Origin: Gammaproteobacteria bacterium
GTDB taxonomy: Bacteria > Pseudomonadota > Gammaproteobacteria > Thiohalospirales > Thiohalospiraceae
NCBI GenBank assembly: GCA_014762485.1
Contig: JABURU010000347.1
Span: 1-5,715, forward strand
Direction of reading: 5' to 3'
DNA length: 5,715 nucleotides
Shown here: positions 5,386 through 5,715 of the stretch, piece after piece
Layout: every line of letters begins with the position of its first letter
Numbering within the stretch: the first letter of the stretch is position 1
Made by a program: the position numbers and the translations under genes
Notes under the pieces: generated by a model
The model's input: the letters and a program-made list of their open reading frames with translations, nothing else
Told to the model about the DNA's origin: nothing
Databases searched by the model: none

Positions 5386-5715
5386 GAGGAATTGCCTCAC
5401 CCATGTGCATAGCCACCGATTGCCACTCGCTATGCTCTTGCATGGTTTCCAGTGCACGATTAATCAAATTATGAGGATGTGCACGATGTAAATCTTCCGG
5501 TACCTTTTGACCATCACTGTAATAAGCCACCGGTAATTTTGATTGCGCAATAACCGATAAAATCCCGCCCAGGGATACGGCTTCATCCAGCTTGGTGAGT
5601 ACACAGGCATCCAGATTGACTTTACCAAAGGCCAGCATCACATCTCTTAAGCCGGCGGTTTGTGTATTGGCAGATAGCACAACACAGGTCTTTAGCTTCG
5701 GAGCACCAGAGAGAA
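5375..5715 (-). CDS. flhF: Flagellar biosynthesis GTPase FlhF, C-terminal 112 residues (5' end outside window)
   Basis: FlhF is a signal-recognition-particle-type GTPase at the cell pole that recruits early flagellar basal-body parts and fixes where a polar flagellum forms. The reading frame is open to the window edge, so only the end of the G domain and the tail are present. Visible are the strand around VVLSANTQTAGL, the guanine-specificity motif TKLDE (5596-5582), followed by SLGGILS, and the SDGQKVPEDL segment typical of FlhF rather than Ffh or FtsY. An apparent start at 5680 is an internal GTG, not a real start: conserved FlhF sequence (KLKTCVV) continues upstream of it. The stop TAA at 5377-5375 lies inside the start region of fleN, an 11-base overlap, which suggests translational coupling. 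Identification is by motif recognition; the N-terminal and Walker A regions cannot be checked here. Confidence 0.95.
   Translation of the reverse strand, partial: LSGAPKLKTCVVLSANTQTAGLRDVMLAFGKVNLDACVLTKLDEAVSLGGILSVIAQSKLPVAYYSDGQKVPEDLHRAHPHNLINRALETMQEHSEWQSVAMHMGEAIPHAR
5384..5400 (-). promoter_or_regulatory. fleN ribosome binding site inside a small hairpin
   Basis: On the minus strand the arms TGAGG (5399-5395) and CCTCA (5389-5385) are perfect complements around a 5-base loop, with a G-U pair (5400/5384) extending the stem. The 5' arm contains the GAGG Shine-Dalgarno sequence of fleN. The last base of the 3' arm is the A of the fleN ATG, and the U of that ATG is in the G-U pair. If it forms, the stem hides both SD and start codon until ribosomes finishing flhF (stop at 5377-5375) open it. 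The complementarity is directly visible; the coupling role is inferred. Confidence 0.4.

Noticed and set aside
5386..5457. 24-residue N-terminal extension of FleN
   Set aside because: Overlaps conserved flhF coding in another frame, does not resemble FlhG N-termini, and the SD fits the ATG at 5385.
5375..5680. flhF tail as a separate 101-residue protein
   Set aside because: Its first codon is an internal GTG, and conserved FlhF sequence continues upstream in the same frame to the window edge.
1..5715. CRISPR array, insertion sequence, tRNA or rRNA
   Set aside because: No spaced repeats, terminal inverted repeats, transposase frame or RNA-gene signatures seen; the only long repeat is the in-frame cheA duplication.

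Overview
The window is a stretch of a polar-flagellum and chemotaxis locus, with every confident gene on the minus strand. Read in the direction of transcription (high to low coordinates), the order is flhF (3' end only), fleN/flhG, fliA, cheY, cheZ, cheA, and then possibly the first codons of another gene. This order, together with a CheZ phosphatase, a CheY of the FSTMRRIIKNLLRDLGF type and a CheA with a long Pro/Ala-rich linker, points to a gammaproteobacterium of the Pseudomonas/Marinobacter/Shewanella/Vibrio kind with a polar flagellum. GC content is moderate by eye. I cannot name the genus.

Layout. 5715-5375: the C-terminal part of FlhF, the SRP-type GTPase that places the flagellum at the pole. 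5385-4504: FleN/FlhG, the MinD-like ATPase that limits flagellar number; its best start lies inside the end of flhF. 4503-3775: FliA (sigma-28), whose ATG directly follows the fleN stop codon. 3774-3544: the only long non-coding stretch (231 bases). It holds a sigma-28-like promoter that begins inside the end of fliA, two 13-bp palindromes, a possible 31-codon leader ORF and the cheY ribosome binding site. 3543-3157: CheY, probably starting at TTG. 3125-2382: CheZ. 2366-87: CheA, 759 residues. 86-1: a short spacer and a weakly supported start of a further gene.

How the genes work together. FlhF and FleN set where and how many flagella form. FliA then transcribes late flagellar and chemotaxis genes, probably including the cheY-cheZ-cheA run directly behind it. 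CheA autophosphorylates and passes phosphate to CheY, which acts on the flagellar switch; CheZ dephosphorylates CheY-P.

The core genes are conventional, and I see no wholly new system. The points most worth a second look are as follows. (1) Acidic amphipathic repeats in the CheA linker resemble the CheY-binding C-terminal tail of CheZ in this same window; two of the three copies come from an 85-bp duplication. (2) A hairpin encloses the fleN ribosome binding site and start codon inside the end of flhF. (3) A possible leader peptide ends on the TTG start codon of cheY. (4) No recognisable cheB start follows cheA.
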